The notes under the pieces: model-generated | What the model saw: the letters and a program-made list of their open reading frames with translations, nothing else | The model's database searches: none | Told to the model about the DNA's origin: nothing | Assembly: GCF_003013395.1 (NCBI RefSeq) | Contig: NZ_PXZM01000029.1 | Coordinates: 1 to 64,000, forward strand | Reading direction: 5' to 3' | Length of the DNA: 64,000 nucleotides | Source of the DNA: Brevibacillus fortis | GTDB taxonomy: Bacteria; Bacillota; Bacilli; Brevibacillales; Brevibacillaceae | Position numbers and translations under genes: made by a program | Shown here: positions 63,987 through 64,000 of the stretch, piece by piece | Numbering within the stretch: position 1 is the stretch's first letter | Layout of the letters: every line of letters starts with the position of its first letter

Positions 63987-64000
63987 ATGGGAAAATTATC
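63987..64000 (+). CDS. Start of a gene cut by the window edge
   Basis: ATG at 63987, with GAGGG 8 nt upstream, opens MGKL and then leaves the window. Divergent from the LysR gene and so possibly its target. The product cannot be read. Confidence 0.45.

Noticed and set aside
1..64000. CRISPR array, prophage, insertion sequence, tRNA or rRNA
   Set aside because: No spaced direct repeats, transposase or phage genes, or cloverleaf structures were seen.

Overview
This window comes from an endospore-forming Firmicute of the Brevibacillus type. The grounds are a spoIIGA-sigE-sigG block inside a dcw (division and cell wall) cluster, a gerP spore-coat operon, a meso-DAP-type MurE, strong AGGAGG-like ribosome-binding sites with many GTG and TTG starts, and an ileS T-box. 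Most genes lie on the minus strand. I see no tRNA, rRNA, insertion sequence, prophage or CRISPR array.

Layout. 1-285: a 198-bp palindromic, highly structured element, then the terminator of the next operon. 286-9782 (minus): an alpha-glucan type operon read as small ORF, DUF4912 protein with a helix-turn-helix, GH57 branching enzyme fused to a GT4 glycosyltransferase, sugar nucleotidyltransferase fused to a degenerate phosphomutase domain, GH15 glucoamylase-like enzyme, phosphohexomutase. 9951-12872 (plus): secreted M9 collagenase. 12955-15421 (minus): PspA / DUF350 / DUF4178 / DUF4247 envelope-stress operon behind a sigma-W-type promoter. 15567-19086 (minus): topB and a DUF2515 gene. 19143-21041 (plus): sporulene-type triterpene cyclase. 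21051-24046: the gerPABCDEF operon (plus), a divergent extra gerPD-like gene, and an Hsp20-like gene (minus), with sigma-K-type promoters. 24131-30509: LCP ligase, flavoprotein plus Nudix pair, then a minus operon of MFS transporter, enolase-superfamily enzyme and DksA-like YlyA/YteA protein.

30707-61452 (all minus) is one long division, envelope and sporulation region. In transcription order it is mraZ, rsmH, ftsL, pbpB, spoVD, murE, mraY, murD, spoVE, murG, murB, murA, divIB, ylxW, ylxX, sbp, ftsA, ftsZ, spoIIGA, sigE, sigG, ylmC, ylmD, ylmE, sepF, ylmG, ylmH, divIVA, T-box, ileS. The order follows Bacillus subtilis, with murA inserted between murB and divIB and no murF. 61604-63894 (minus): ahcY and a LysR regulator. 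The first codons of a divergent gene sit at the right edge.

The genes work together as follows. The dcw genes make lipid II and the divisome (MraY, MurA/B/D/E/G, FtsA/Z/L, DivIB, PbpB, SepF, DivIVA). SpoVD and SpoVE make spore cortex from the same operon. SpoIIGA activates pro-sigma E, and sigma G then follows in the forespore. Late sigma-K genes (gerP, hsp20-like) build a germinant-permeable coat. Regulatory sites read directly from sequence include an ileS T-box with an ATC specifier, MraZ repeats, a Spo0A-type spoIIG promoter with a 21-bp spacer, a sigma-F site for sigG, a sigma-W site for pspA, and a hairpin that buries the spoVD ribosome-binding site. The least described system is the compact alpha-glucan operon with its DUF4912 protein and small leading ORF.
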